NCBI GenBank assembly: GCA_041583135.1
Contig: JBFHGJ010000062.1
Coordinates: forward strand, 1-32,610
Origin: JABSOG01 sp041583135
GTDB lineage: Bacteria > Pseudomonadota > Gammaproteobacteria > Enterobacterales > Alteromonadaceae
Direction of reading: 5' to 3'
Length of the DNA stretch: 32,610 bases
Position 1 is the stretch's first letter. The number at the start of each line of letters is the position of its first letter. Below are positions 23,435 to 30,337 of this stretch, in pieces. Position numbers and translations under genes: made by a program. A model generated the notes under the pieces. That model was given only the letters and a program-made list of their open reading frames with translations. It did no database searches and was not told the origin of the DNA.

Positions 23435-23452
23435 ATAGGTTTGGAGGTTTTC

Positions 23453-23914
23453 TTGACCAGGCTTGAACAGCAAATTACACAGATGCTAAACGATACTGTA
23501 GAGGCTCAAGGCTTTGAGTTGACCGGTGTTGAATTTGTCAGAGCCGGTAAACATTCGACGTTGAGGGTGTATATCGATTCCCCTAATGGTATTAATGTCG
23601 ATGATTGCGCGGAAGTCAGTCATCAGGTAGGCGCGATTTTGGATGTGGAAGATCCGATCTCAAGCGAGTATTTCCTTGAAGTATCATCTCCTGGGGCCGA
23701 CAGACGTTTGTTCAAGCCTCAGCATTATCTCAATTCTATTGGCGAGAAGGTCGCCATCAAACTCAATACGCCGATTGAAGGCAGACGTAAGTTTACCGGC
23801 GTACTAAAAGCACTTGAGGGCGATATGCTGTGCATCGAAGTGGATGGACAGGAACATCAGTTAATGATGTCGAATATCGAAAAAGCAAATATAGTTCCTA
23901 ATTTTGAATTTTAA
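23453..23914 (+). CDS. rimP: Ribosome maturation factor RimP
   Basis: This 153-residue factor is needed for maturation of the 30S subunit. Family stretches are GFELTGVEFVRAGKHSTLRV, NVDDCAEVSHQVGAILDVEDPI and LEVSSPGADRRLF in the N-terminal alpha/beta domain, and a C-terminal SH3-like barrel ending NIEKANIVPNF. TTG 23453 is chosen because GGAGG (23443-23447) lies 5 nt upstream and the protein then matches E. coli RimP in length; a longer frame would translate both upstream terminators. nusA starts 21 bp downstream. The two leader terminators suggest control by read-through, possibly by NusA itself. Confidence 0.96.
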   Translation: MTRLEQQITQMLNDTVEAQGFELTGVEFVRAGKHSTLRVYIDSPNGINVDDCAEVSHQVGAILDVEDPISSEYFLEVSSPGADRRLFKPQHYLNSIGEKVAIKLNTPIEGRRKFTGVLKALEGDMLCIEVDGQEHQLMMSNIEKANIVPNFEF

Positions 23915-23935
23915 TGGGGAGCCGGGAGCAATAAC

Positions 23936-25444
23936 ATGGCTAAAGAAATATTATTGGTAATTGAAGCGGTTTCAAATGAAAAGGCAGTGCCTAGAGAAAA
24001 AATCGTAGAAGCGCTTGAAATCGCCTTGGCGACCGCCACCAAGAAAAAGCATACCGGCGACATTGATGTACGAGTATGCATCGATGAGAAAACCGGCGAG
24101 TACGATACTTTCCGTCGTTGGATGGTAGTAGAGGACAGCGACACCGGTTTGGAAAACCCATACCGTGAGATCAGCCTTTCGGCTGCTCAAGTAGAAGAAC
24201 CTGAGATCCAAGTCGGCGATTTTGTCGAAGAGCCAATCCCGTCGATTGAGTTCGACCGTATCACCACCCAAACGGCCAAGCAGGTTATCGTGCAAAAAGT
24301 ACGTGAAGCCGAGCGTGCCATGGTGGTTGAAGCTTTTGAAAGCCAAGTGGGTGAGCTGGTTACTGGTGTGGTTAAACGTGCCGGTCGAGACAGCGTTATT
24401 TTAGATTTGGGCAACAACGCCGAGGCGGTGATTTTGCGTGATGAGATGATCCCACGTGAATCTTTCAGACCTGGCGATCGTGTCCGCGGTTTGTTATATG
24501 AAGTTCGCCCAGAGGCGCGTGGCGCGCAGTTGTTTGTCTCTCGTACACGTCCTGAGATGCTGATCGAATTGTTCCGCATCGAAGTGCCAGAGATTGGCGA
24601 GGAGATGATTGAAATTAAAAGTGCCGCTCGCGATAAAGGCTCACGTGCCAAAATCGCCGTTAAGTCTAACGACAAGCGTATCGACCCAATTGGCGCTTGT
24701 GTTGGTATGCGTGGCGCCCGAGTTCAAGCGGTTTCAACAGAACTTGGTGGCGAGCGTATCGACATCGTGTTGTTTGACGACAACCCGGCGCAATACATCA
24801 TCAACGCCATGTCACCGGCCGAGGTTGAGTCGATTGTTGTCGATGAAGACTCACATTCGATGGATGTTGCCGTTGAAGATGCCAACCTAGCAATGGCTAT
24901 CGGCCGTAACGGTCAGAATATTCGCTTGGCCAGTCAGTTGACCGGTTGGGAATTGAATGTCATGACGGTGGCAGATATGAAAGCCAAACATCAGGCAGAA
25001 AGCGATAAGTTCATCACACTGTTTACCGACGGTTTGGATATTGATGAAGATTTTGCCCAACTGCTTATCGACGAAGGTTTCACTTCTTTAGAAGAGATTG
25101 CCTACGTGCCGATGTCTGAGCTATTAGAAATTGAAGGTCTCGACGAAGAGACTGTTAACATCTTGCGCGAACGTGCCAAAGCCACGTTGACCACCCAAGC
25201 CCTCGCCAAAGAAGAGTCTTTGGAAAACGCAAAACCTGAAGCGGATTTGTTGGCCTTGGAAGGTTTAGAAAATCACATGGCATACGTCCTGGCAAGCAAC
25301 GGTATCTGTACCCTTGAAGACTTGGCAGAGCAGGGCGTTGACGATATCGCTGAGATTGACGGTATGGGTGAAGAACTCGCCGGACAACTGATCATGGCAG
25401 CCCGCAACATTTGCTGGTTTAGCGATGATCAAAATGAGCAGTAG
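23936..25444 (+). CDS. nusA: Transcription factor NusA
   Basis: This 502-residue factor binds RNA polymerase and modulates pausing, termination and antitermination. Domains in order: polymerase-binding N-terminal domain (about 1-125), S1 domain (about 135-200, with VTGVVKRAGRDSVILDLGNNAEAV), KH1 and KH2 (about 200-345, with CVGMRGARVQAV and AIGRNGQNIRLASQLTGWE), then two acidic repeats of the gammaproteobacterial AR1/AR2 type (about 365-425 and 440-495). It ends MAARNICWFSDDQNEQ, close to E. coli. It lies between rimP and infB with short gaps (21 and 19 bp). Confidence 0.98.
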   Translation: MAKEILLVIEAVSNEKAVPREKIVEALEIALATATKKKHTGDIDVRVCIDEKTGEYDTFRRWMVVEDSDTGLENPYREISLSAAQVEEPEIQVGDFVEEPIPSIEFDRITTQTAKQVIVQKVREAERAMVVEAFESQVGELVTGVVKRAGRDSVILDLGNNAEAVILRDEMIPRESFRPGDRVRGLLYEVRPEARGAQLFVSRTRPEMLIELFRIEVPEIGEEMIEIKSAARDKGSRAKIAVKSNDKRIDPIGACVGMRGARVQAVSTELGGERIDIVLFDDNPAQYIINAMSPAEVESIVVDEDSHSMDVAVEDANLAMAIGRNGQNIRLASQLTGWELNVMTVADMKAKHQAESDKFITLFTDGLDIDEDFAQLLIDEGFTSLEEIAYVPMSELLEIEGLDEETVNILRERAKATLTTQALAKEESLENAKPEADLLALEGLENHMAYVLASNGICTLEDLAEQGVDDIAEIDGMGEELAGQLIMAARNICWFSDDQNEQ

Positions 25445-25463
25445 TCAACACAGGAGATAGACA

Positions 25464-28145
25464 ATGGCTGAAATTACGATAGATAAATTAGCTAAAGACA
25501 TAGGAACCGATGTTGACCGTTTGATCAAACAATTGGCAGCGGCGGGAATCGACAAGACCCCCAGTTGTCTGGTCAGTGAGGAAGAAAAGTCTAAATTGCT
25601 GGCACACTTGAATAAAGCGCATGGCGGTAGCGGCACCGAGCCGACCCGAATGACATTAAAGCGCACCACCAAGAGTACGTTGAACGTGCCGGGTGGTTCG
25701 GGCAAGAGCAAAGCGGTTAAAGTGGAAGTACGTAAAAAGCGCACTTACATCAAAAAAGGCGTAAATGAGCTTAAAGAGCAGGCGGAGCGTGACGCTCAGG
25801 TTGCAGAAGAAGAACGTTTGGCCGAAGAAGCCCGTCTTGCAGAGCAGGCGGCACAAAAAGCTGAGCAAGAGCGTTTAGAAGCGGAGCGTAAGGCTAAAGA
25901 AGAAGCCGAACGTAAAGCGGCAGAAGCCCAGCGTCAGCAAGAGCAAAAAGCCAGCCAGACGCAGGAACCAGAAGAACCTGAAGCGCCGAAAACCGAAGCT
26001 GAGAAAGCCGAAGCCGCCGAGGCATTACGCATTCAGCAGGAGAAAGAAAAGGCAGCTGCCGAAAAAGCAGAAGCCGAGGCTAAAGCCAATGTTGAAAAGG
26101 CTCGTCGTTTGGCTGAAGAAAATGCCGAACGCTGGGAAAAAGAAGAACGTGCTCGCCAAGAAGCTTTTGCCAAGCAAGATTTGCATAAGCATACCTCTGT
26201 TGTCGCCCGTGCAGCAGAAGATGAAGAAGAAACCAAAGAAGAACGTCGCGACCGTCGTGGCGCTGCGGCTAAGAAGCGTAAGAAGACTCAGCAAAAAGAT
26301 GAGCGTCCATCTAAGTTGGGTAGAGCCAAAGGTGGTCGTTTAAGAGCGCCATCTTCAATTCAACAGAGCTTCCAAAAACCAACCCAGGCGGTTGTGCGTG
26401 ATGTTGTTATTGGTGAAACCATTACCGTTGCTGAATTGGCCAACAAAATGGCCGTTAAAGCCGCTGAAGTGATCAAGGCGATGATGAAGATGGGCGCCAT
26501 GGCAACCATCAATCAGGTGATCGACCAAGAAACAGCTGCTTTGGTTTGTGACGAAATGAACATCAACTACTCGTTGCGTAAAGAGAACGAGTTGGAAGAT
26601 CAGTTGTTGAGTGAGCGTGGCGAAACGGGTAAAGCAGAATCTCGTGCGCCGGTTGTTACCGTAATGGGTCACGTTGACCATGGTAAGACTTCATTGCTTG
26701 ACAGTATTCGTAAAGCCAAGATCGCCGAAGGCGAGGCCGGTGGTATTACCCAGCATATCGGTGCTTACCACGTAGAAACCGGTCACGGCATGATCACCTT
26801 CTTAGATACTCCAGGCCATGCCGCGTTTACTTCAATGCGTGCTCGTGGTGCTAAAGCAACCGATATCGTTATCTTGGTCGTTGCGGCAGACGATGGCGTA
26901 ATGCCACAAACCATTGAGGCGATTCAGCATGCCAAGGCCGCTGAAGTGCCATTGATTGTTGCGGTAAACAAAATCGATAAGCCAGAAGCCGACCCAGACA
27001 GAGTACGTAACGAGTTGTCTCAGCACGGTGTTATCCCGGAAGACTGGGGTGGAGATACGCAGTTTGTTCACGTATCGGCCAAACAAGGTTTACACATCGA
27101 TGACCTGCTGGACTCTGTCTTGCTACAGGCAGAGGTGCTCGAATTGACCGCTGTGCGCGATGGTTTGGCCTCAGGTGTGGTTATTGAGTCTAAACTGGAT
27201 AAAGGCCGTGGTCCTGTGGCTTCCGTGTTGGTTCAAGAAGGTACTTTACGTAAAGGCGATATCGTACTGTGTGGCTTTGAATACGGCCGCGTCCGTGCGA
27301 TGAACGACGAAGACGGTAAACCAACCGACGAAGCGGGTCCTGCAATTCCGGTTGAGATCTTGGGTCTTTCCGGTGTGCCGCAAGCCGGTGATGAAGTGAC
27401 CGTGGTTAAAGATGAGCGTAAAGCCCGTGAAGTTGCTTTGCATCGTCAAGGTAAGTTCCGTGAAGTTAAATTGGCCCGTCAGCAAAAAGCCAAACTTGAG
27501 AACATGTTTGCCAACGTTCAGTCTGGTGAAGTGTCTGAGCTTAACCTCGTGGTTAAGTCTGACGTACAAGGTTCACTTGAAGCCATTACCGATGCCTTGC
27601 TCAAGCTTTCTACCGACGAGGTAAAAGTGAAGATCATCGGCTCCGGTGTGGGTGGTATCACAGAAACCGACGTGTCTTTGGCCGAAGCGTCTACCGCCAT
27701 TATCATTGGCTTTAACGTCCGTGCCGATGCCTTGGCCCGTAAAGCCATTGAGGTGGCTAACGTAGACTTACGTTACTACTCCATCATCTATAACCTGATT
27801 GACGAAGTGAAGCAGGCGATGGAAGGTATGTTGGCACCTGAATTCAAGCAAGAGATCATTGGTCTTGCTGAGGTTCGTGATGTGTTTAAATCACCGAAAA
27901 TCGGCGCTATTGCCGGCTGTATGGTGGTTGAAGGTATCGTTAAACGTTCTGCCCCAATTCGTGTATTGCGCGATAACATCGTTATTTATGAAGGTGAGCT
28001 TGAATCGTTGCGTCGCTTTAAAGATGACGTAATGGAAGTGCGCAACAACATGGAATGTGGTATCGGCGTTAAGAACTACAACGACGTACGCGTTGGCGAT
28101 ATGATAGAGGTATTTGAGGTCGTCGAGGTTAAACGAACTTTGTAA
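25464..28145 (+). CDS. infB: Translation initiation factor IF-2
   Basis: This 893-residue GTPase brings fMet-tRNA to the 30S subunit and promotes subunit joining. A small N-terminal IF2N domain (about 1-50) is followed by a long Glu/Lys/Ala/Arg-rich helical segment (about 100-240), a second IF2N domain (about 315-365), and the G domain with GHVDHGKT at 402-409, DTPGHAAF and NKID. Domains II-IV follow, the C-terminal one ending in VEVKRTL. Length is close to E. coli (890). Downstream of the stop is a terminator-like hairpin before rbfA. A shorter internally initiated form, as in E. coli, is possible; I did not find a decisive internal ribosome binding site. Confidence 0.98.
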   Translation: MAEITIDKLAKDIGTDVDRLIKQLAAAGIDKTPSCLVSEEEKSKLLAHLNKAHGGSGTEPTRMTLKRTTKSTLNVPGGSGKSKAVKVEVRKKRTYIKKGVNELKEQAERDAQVAEEERLAEEARLAEQAAQKAEQERLEAERKAKEEAERKAAEAQRQQEQKASQTQEPEEPEAPKTEAEKAEAAEALRIQQEKEKAAAEKAEAEAKANVEKARRLAEENAERWEKEERARQEAFAKQDLHKHTSVVARAAEDEEETKEERRDRRGAAAKKRKKTQQKDERPSKLGRAKGGRLRAPSSIQQSFQKPTQAVVRDVVIGETITVAELANKMAVKAAEVIKAMMKMGAMATINQVIDQETAALVCDEMNINYSLRKENELEDQLLSERGETGKAESRAPVVTVMGHVDHGKTSLLDSIRKAKIAEGEAGGITQHIGAYHVETGHGMITFLDTPGHAAFTSMRARGAKATDIVILVVAADDGVMPQTIEAIQHAKAAEVPLIVAVNKIDKPEADPDRVRNELSQHGVIPEDWGGDTQFVHVSAKQGLHIDDLLDSVLLQAEVLELTAVRDGLASGVVIESKLDKGRGPVASVLVQEGTLRKGDIVLCGFEYGRVRAMNDEDGKPTDEAGPAIPVEILGLSGVPQAGDEVTVVKDERKAREVALHRQGKFREVKLARQQKAKLENMFANVQSGEVSELNLVVKSDVQGSLEAITDALLKLSTDEVKVKIIGSGVGGITETDVSLAEASTAIIIGFNVRADALARKAIEVANVDLRYYSIIYNLIDEVKQAMEGMLAPEFKQEIIGLAEVRDVFKSPKIGAIAGCMVVEGIVKRSAPIRVLRDNIVIYEGELESLRRFKDDVMEVRNNMECGIGVKNYNDVRVGDMIEVFEVVEVKRTL

Positions 28146-28173
28146 GACCCAAGCCCTAAGAAAATTGGTCTAT

Positions 28174-28199
28174 AAAAAGGGGCGTCGAGCCCCTTTTTT
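28174..28199 (+). terminator. Terminator-like hairpin between infB and rbfA
   Basis: AAAAAGGGGC-gtcga-GCCCCTTTTTT is a strong stem-loop with a U-tract. It ends 19 bp before the rbfA start codon, inside what is normally one operon, so it should reduce rather than abolish expression downstream. Confidence 0.85.
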
Positions 28200-28218
28200 G
28201 AATTTTGAAGGTAATACA

Positions 28219-28638
28219 ATGCGACGTGACTATTCACGCACCGACCGCGTATCACAGCAAATGCAAAAAGAAATTGCGGTGATTTTGCAACGGGAGATCA
28301 AAGACCCGAGAGTCGGTATGGCAACCGTATCGAGTGTTGATGTGTCTAAAGACCTGTCTTTTGCCAGAGTCTATATCACATTTTACAACAGCGATGATGT
28401 CCAAATGAACAAAGCCGTTGAGATCCTCAACGAAGCTTCAGGTTTTATCCGTTCACTTATCGGCAAGCGTATTCGCGCCCGAGTCGTGCCGGAGTTGAGA
28501 TTTGTGCTCGACACCTCTTTGATCTCCGGTATGCAGATCTCCAACTTAGTGGATGAGGTAATGGCCAAAGATCGCAAGAAACAGCAGCAAAGCGAAGATG
28601 AAGATAGCGCCGAGCAGAACAAGGACGGCGAGGCGTAA
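28219..28638 (+). CDS. rbfA: 30S ribosome-binding factor RbfA
   Basis: This 139-residue type II KH protein binds the 16S rRNA region near helix 1 during late 30S maturation and cold adaptation. Recognisable stretches are SRTDRVSQQMQKEIAVILQRE, DPRVGMATVSSVDVSKDLSFA, and PELRFVLDTSL near residue 95. The C-terminal tail (from about 115) is charged and Gln/Glu-rich, as in E. coli. ATG 28219 is preferred: AAGG lies 9 nt upstream, and any longer frame would overlap infB and run through the terminator hairpin. truB begins 2 bp after the stop codon. Confidence 0.96.
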   Translation: MRRDYSRTDRVSQQMQKEIAVILQREIKDPRVGMATVSSVDVSKDLSFARVYITFYNSDDVQMNKAVEILNEASGFIRSLIGKRIRARVVPELRFVLDTSLISGMQISNLVDEVMAKDRKKQQQSEDEDSAEQNKDGEA

Positions 28639-28640
28639 TC

Positions 28641-29582
28641 GTGGGTAGACGTAACAAAGGCCGCAAGGTCAATGGCGTGATCCTTATCGACAAGCATCAC
28701 GGTGAATCGTCTAACCGCGTTTTGCAGCAGGTTAAGCGCGCTTTTGGTGCCGCCAAAGCGGGGCACACCGGCGCGCTCGACCCACTGGCAACCGGCATGT
28801 TGCCCATTTGCCTTGGTGAGGCCACCAAGTTTTCTCAGTTCCTACTCGACACCGACAAAACCTACGTGGTTACCGCCAAGCTTGGCGTGCGGACGACCAC
28901 CAGTGATGCCGATGGCGAAGTGGTCAGCGAAAAGCCGGTCAGTATCGATAAGGCGCAATTTGTGGCGGCGATGGAAAGCTTTAAAGGCACGACCGAGCAG
29001 GTTCCCTCAATGTACAGTGCGCTCAAATATGAAGGGCAACCTTTGTATAAGTACGCCAGAGAGGGGAAGACGGTGCCGCGTAAATCTCGCCCGATCACTG
29101 TTTATGCCATCGATCTGCTGCGGTTTGAAGACGATGAAGCGGATATGCGCATTCATTGCAGCAAAGGCACTTACATTCGCACCATCGTCGATGACTTGGG
29201 TGAGAAACTCGGTTGCGGCGCTCATGTTAAGCATTTGCGCAGACTCGGTGTCGGCCATTATCCGGCAGCCAAAATGATCACCGTTGAAGCGTTGCAAGCT
29301 TTAGGTGAGCAGTCGGAAGATGATTTTGCCGCCTTGGATGCCTTGTTGTTGCCTATGGATACGGCCGCCGAGTTGCTTGATAAGGTCGTGATCGACCAAA
29401 AGGGCGCAGTGGCTTTCGCCCATGGTAACCCGGTCTTTGGGCTATATCCCAAGATAAATGCAGACTCGCAAGGACAGGTCAGAGTTTATGATGACAACGA
29501 CCTGTTTTTAGGCGTCGGTGTGATTGAAGCGCCGAATCGTTTGGCGCCCAAGCGGGTTGTCAACTATGGTGCTTGTAATTAA
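28641..29582 (+). CDS. truB: tRNA pseudouridine(55) synthase TruB
   Basis: This 313-residue enzyme makes pseudouridine at position 55 in the T-loop of tRNAs. The catalytic Asp47 is in GHTGALDPLATGML. Other conserved stretches are KTYVVTAKLGVRTTTSDADG, QVPSMYSALKYEGQPLYKYAREG and CSKGTYIRTIVDDLG, with a C-terminal PUA-like domain (about 250-313). The start is GTG 28641, immediately after rbfA, with the purine-rich GGCGAGGCG overlapping the rbfA stop region. Length matches E. coli (314). Position between rbfA and rpsO is canonical. Confidence 0.97.
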   Translation: MGRRNKGRKVNGVILIDKHHGESSNRVLQQVKRAFGAAKAGHTGALDPLATGMLPICLGEATKFSQFLLDTDKTYVVTAKLGVRTTTSDADGEVVSEKPVSIDKAQFVAAMESFKGTTEQVPSMYSALKYEGQPLYKYAREGKTVPRKSRPITVYAIDLLRFEDDEADMRIHCSKGTYIRTIVDDLGEKLGCGAHVKHLRRLGVGHYPAAKMITVEALQALGEQSEDDFAALDALLLPMDTAAELLDKVVIDQKGAVAFAHGNPVFGLYPKINADSQGQVRVYDDNDLFLGVGVIEAPNRLAPKRVVNYGACN

Positions 29583-29601
29583 AAGCAAAGCTGCGTAAAA
29601 T
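29573..29601 (+). promoter_or_regulatory. rpsO promoter
   Basis: TTGTAA (29573-29578), a 17-bp spacer and TAAAAT (29596-29601) fit sigma-70 well. The -35 overlaps the end of truB. Transcription would start near 29608, giving a leader of about 93 nt. E. coli has a promoter for rpsO at this same place. Confidence 0.65.
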
Positions 29602-29672
29602 ACGCGCCTCTTAATCTTTGGTTAAGAATGTACTGCCGTGGCTGAATTAGTGATCGGCCATTGGTGAATTTA

Positions 29673-29700
29673 AAACTCGATAAATGACTAGGAGTTTATC
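29673..29700 (+). promoter_or_regulatory. Alternative hairpins over the rpsO RBS
   Basis: AAACTC (29673-29678) can pair with GAGTTT (29692-29697), and GATAAA (29679-29684) can pair with TTTATC (29695-29700). The two helices share TTT and cannot form together, and both involve or enclose the Shine-Dalgarno AGGAG (29690-29694). S15 represses its own mRNA through a leader structure in E. coli, so this may be the equivalent; that is inference. Confidence 0.5.
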
Positions 29701-29970
29701 ATGTCACTAAGCACTGAACAAAAAGCGCAAATCGTTAAAGAATATGCCCAAGGTGAAGGCGATACCGGTTCTCCAGAAGTACAGGTTGCCTTGTTGACTG
29801 CTCAAATCAACCACTTGCAAGCTCACTTTAAAGAGCACATCCATGACCATCATTCACGTCGTGGTTTGTTGCGTATGGTTAGCCGTCGTCGTAGCTTGCT
29901 TGACTACCTCAAGCGTAAAAACAACGACCGTTACACCGACTTGATCGCTCGCTTGAAATTGCGTCGCTAA
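29701..29970 (+). CDS. rpsO: 30S ribosomal protein S15
   Basis: This 89-residue primary binding protein of the 16S rRNA central domain helps form the platform and bridge B4 to the 50S subunit. The sequence contains GSPEVQVALLTAQINHLQ and the RNA-contacting HHSRRGLLRMVSRRRSLLDYLKR, near identical to E. coli S15, and is the same length. The AGGAG ribosome binding site is 6 nt before the ATG and embedded in potential hairpins. A hairpin (TTGCCAAC-ttg-GTTGGCAA, 29977-29995) and a terminator follow. Confidence 0.98.
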   Translation: MSLSTEQKAQIVKEYAQGEGDTGSPEVQVALLTAQINHLQAHFKEHIHDHHSRRGLLRMVSRRRSLLDYLKRKNNDRYTDLIARLKLRR

Positions 29971-30008
29971 TCAAGTTTGCCAACTTGGTTGGCAACACCG
30001 TTCTACTC

Positions 30009-30033
30009 AAAAGCCCCGTTATGGGGCTTTTTT
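30009..30033 (+). terminator. Terminator after rpsO
   Basis: AAAAGCCCC-gttat-GGGGCTTTTTT is a perfect stem with a U-tract, 38 bp after the rpsO stop codon. In E. coli the equivalent terminator is leaky and lets some transcripts continue into pnp. Confidence 0.93.
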
Positions 30034-30068
30034 GATGGCCACTCTCCAGTTATTCAACATCAGAATTC

Positions 30069-30212
30069 GTCGTTATGGCATTTATGCCGGCTAGTCAGTC
30101 ATGTTCGCAATGCCAGCTGTAGCTCTGGCATTTATGCCAGCTGAACAGCCATTTTAGCGATACCACCTGTACCTCGGGCATTCATGCCAGTGATAAACTG
30201 ACCAATGCTGTA
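30069..30212. repeat. Three 50-bp direct repeats with REP-like palindrome
   Basis: Units start at 30069, 30119 and 30169, exactly 50 bp apart. Each starts GT(C/A)(G/C) and carries GGCATTTATGCC (GGCATTCATGCC in the third) 8 bp in. The second is the clearest: GTAGCTC, then TGGCATTTATGCCA. Outside the head and palindrome the units are diverged, and the third fades out by about 30212. The array occupies much of the 367-bp rpsO-pnp gap. Confidence 0.75.
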
Positions 30213-30254
30213 ATACAAATAGAGCCAAGAGAATAAATAAATCCTGCAAATAAA

Positions 30255-30283
30255 CTGTTTTTGTCCTGCTGTTTTAGTATACT
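30255..30283 (+). promoter_or_regulatory. Possible pnp promoter
   Basis: TATACT (30278-30283, 5 of 6) preceded at 17 bp by a weak CTGTTT (30255-30260). The start site would be near 30290, leaving a leader of about 48 nt before pnp. In E. coli pnp has its own promoter in this interval. Confidence 0.4.
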
Positions 30284-30337
30284 GGGCGCGAAAATTGAAA
30301 GCGTAATATATTTGAAAATAGTCAAAGGACAAAAAAG

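Noticed and set aside
23357..23452. N-terminal extension of RimP by 32 residues
   Set aside because: It would translate through two intrinsic terminators; the TTG at 23453 has an ideal Shine-Dalgarno sequence.
28114..28218. Upstream start for RbfA overlapping infB
   Set aside because: It would place the infB-rbfA terminator inside the gene; ATG 28219 matches the family N-terminus.
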